Origin: Temnothorax longispinosus
Lineage: Eukaryota > Arthropoda > Insecta > Hymenoptera > Formicidae
Direction: 5' to 3'
Assembly: GCF_030848805.1 (NCBI RefSeq)
Contig: NC_092362.1
Location: 21,118,084 to 21,182,083 of the forward strand
Length of the DNA: 64,000 nucleotides
Made by a program: the position numbers and the translations under genes. The notes under the pieces were generated by a model that searched no databases, was not told the origin of the DNA, and saw only the letters and a program-made list of their open reading frames with translations. Below, one piece after another: positions 62,756-64,000 of this stretch; the stretch's first letter is position 1; every line of letters begins with the position of its first letter.

Positions 62756-64000
62756 CACGAGTGAGTGCGGGGGAGGAGAGAAGCCTCGAAGATGAAGAGA
62801 AGGAAGAAAGAGGAGCAAAAAGAAGAGGCGGAGGAGGTGAGCGAAGAGAGACAGAGGAAGGCGGAAAGAGAAAGAGAGAAACGCTGATGGGATTATAAGT
62901 AATGCGCCGCAGCACGTGGCCCCGGTGAGCCCACCTCCAGGTTGTCAAACCTGTTTCTTCCTGTGTGCCATCGTCTCGAAGGCGAAGGTGCAGCGAGAGC
63001 GCGGGTGCCGCATCAACGTAGTGTGCCCACCGACCGATTTTAATATTCGTCCCCAAAAATCGTGCCTACCGACGGCGCCAAAAGGAATTCGACGTCGCCC
63101 TCGAGTCCCATGGGCCCCCGGGAGACTGACGGGCCATTCCGCATATTGCCGAGTGATCCGCGCGACGGCGGCGACCGAAGTGAGATCCACTGTCGAAACA
63201 CACCCGGAGGAGCAAATAGCGACCATTAGGCGACCAACCTGTGCCTTAATGGAAAAATTGAAGATAACCACCGGCCTGCCACTCGACCACTCAACCGATT
63301 CGCTCGCTCCCTTGGCACGGAAGGCGTTTTCGTCGATTACGTCAACAAACTGGCCCCGATCGCTCCCGCTCTTGGCGCGCCCGGATGCCCGTCGAGACGC
63401 CGCCCGAGACACTCCGTCCTTCGGTATCGTCATTTTTTCTCATTACGCACCGTGAAAAGCGACGTGGCTTCCATTAGGCGATTCTCGCCGCGAGACGGAG
63501 GAAGAAAAGGAAAACAGGTTTGGAGAAAGACCCTGCTCTTTTGGATGCATTTACAGTGATCGGCGGTCTGCATTTTCTGCATTCCTTCAGAATGCAGTTT
63601 ACTGCGCGTTATGCACCGGATAATAACTGTATTAATTCAACCTAGAAGAAAAAATCAGTTTATTCTCGCTGAGTACCTCCATCGCTGTTTTCGCATGGCA
63701 GAACATATATCTGTAACTATGATATATCTGTATTAGAAACATGGAACATAAAGTCCCGTTGTGTTACGCAATTATACGACAGTAATATTATACTGTTAGC
63801 TATGAAATTTATGGACATTTAATCACATGGACTTACGCAACGTCATAACAGGCGCAAAACGATTTTAAATAGTACTTAAACTTTTTTTTAAAAGTGCTAC
63901 CGAATGAACACAGAATAATGAGGCTTGTTATTCAATCAAAGACCTTGTGCAAAAAAAACTAGAAGCATTTATTAGCACGTGTGTCTATTAGTATTTCTCG
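62756..64000. other. non-coding stretch, no gene seen
   Basis: Long frames at 62916-63455 (plus) and 62945-63433 (minus) almost coincide on opposite strands in CpG-rich DNA, have no recognisable domain, and are most likely artefacts. AT-rich after 63600. Confidence 0.45.

Noticed and set aside
62916..63455. 179-codon plus-strand frame opposed by a 162-codon minus-strand frame
   Set aside because: Coincident open frames on both strands in CpG-rich DNA, no domain, no splice or start context that favours either.

Overview
The window looks like insect nuclear DNA, most likely from a hymenopteran and plausibly an ant. It is gene-poor, with long non-coding stretches in which AT-rich and CpG-rich blocks alternate. 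It has many short microsatellites, decayed transposable elements, and compact genes with introns of 59-130 bp and GT-AG junctions. Assignment to ants is an inference from overall character, not from a diagnostic gene. No rRNA, tRNA, CRISPR array or bacterial-style operon was found.

Layout: (1) 1-3230, non-coding, with a (TC)n tract. (2) 3231-8139, an island of nested transposon debris bounded by inverted repeats: a 338-bp foldback element, the 3' end of a dead LINE, a 257-bp tandem duplication, a near-perfect hairpin MITE and other palindromes. (3) 8140-23266, non-coding; it includes a dense CAGGTG/CACCTG E-box cluster at 10338-13116 (candidate enhancer), a fold-back repeat near 14.75-14.98 kb, and splice-donor-like sites that could belong to untranslated exons. 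(4) 23267-23648, a possible small two-exon gene on the minus strand, unrecognised. (5) 23649-48083, essentially gene-free, with a TTAA-flanked hairpin MITE at 39116-39351. (6) 48084-49160, a predicted five-exon minus-strand gene of about 236 codons whose intron phases all agree; product not recognised. (7) 51897-56609, the most striking segment: two inverted ~790-bp arms with TTAA at both outer ends enclose a complete four-exon, 427-residue ecdysteroid-kinase-like (EcKL/CHK) gene on the minus strand. (8) 56610-64000, non-coding, partly GA-rich.

How the parts relate: the foldback element at 3.8 kb and the arms at 52/56 kb share a terminal motif beginning GGGGATCCTA, a TTAA neighbour, and a subterminal segment that translates to a related peptide. 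They therefore appear to be two members of one TTAA-target DNA transposon family. The only confidently identified host gene is the EcKL/CHK kinase, a small-molecule phosphotransferase family linked in insects to ecdysteroid phosphorylation and detoxification. The other two predicted genes rest on open frames and compatible splice sites only. Most open frames in CpG-rich parts occur on both strands at once and are composition artefacts.
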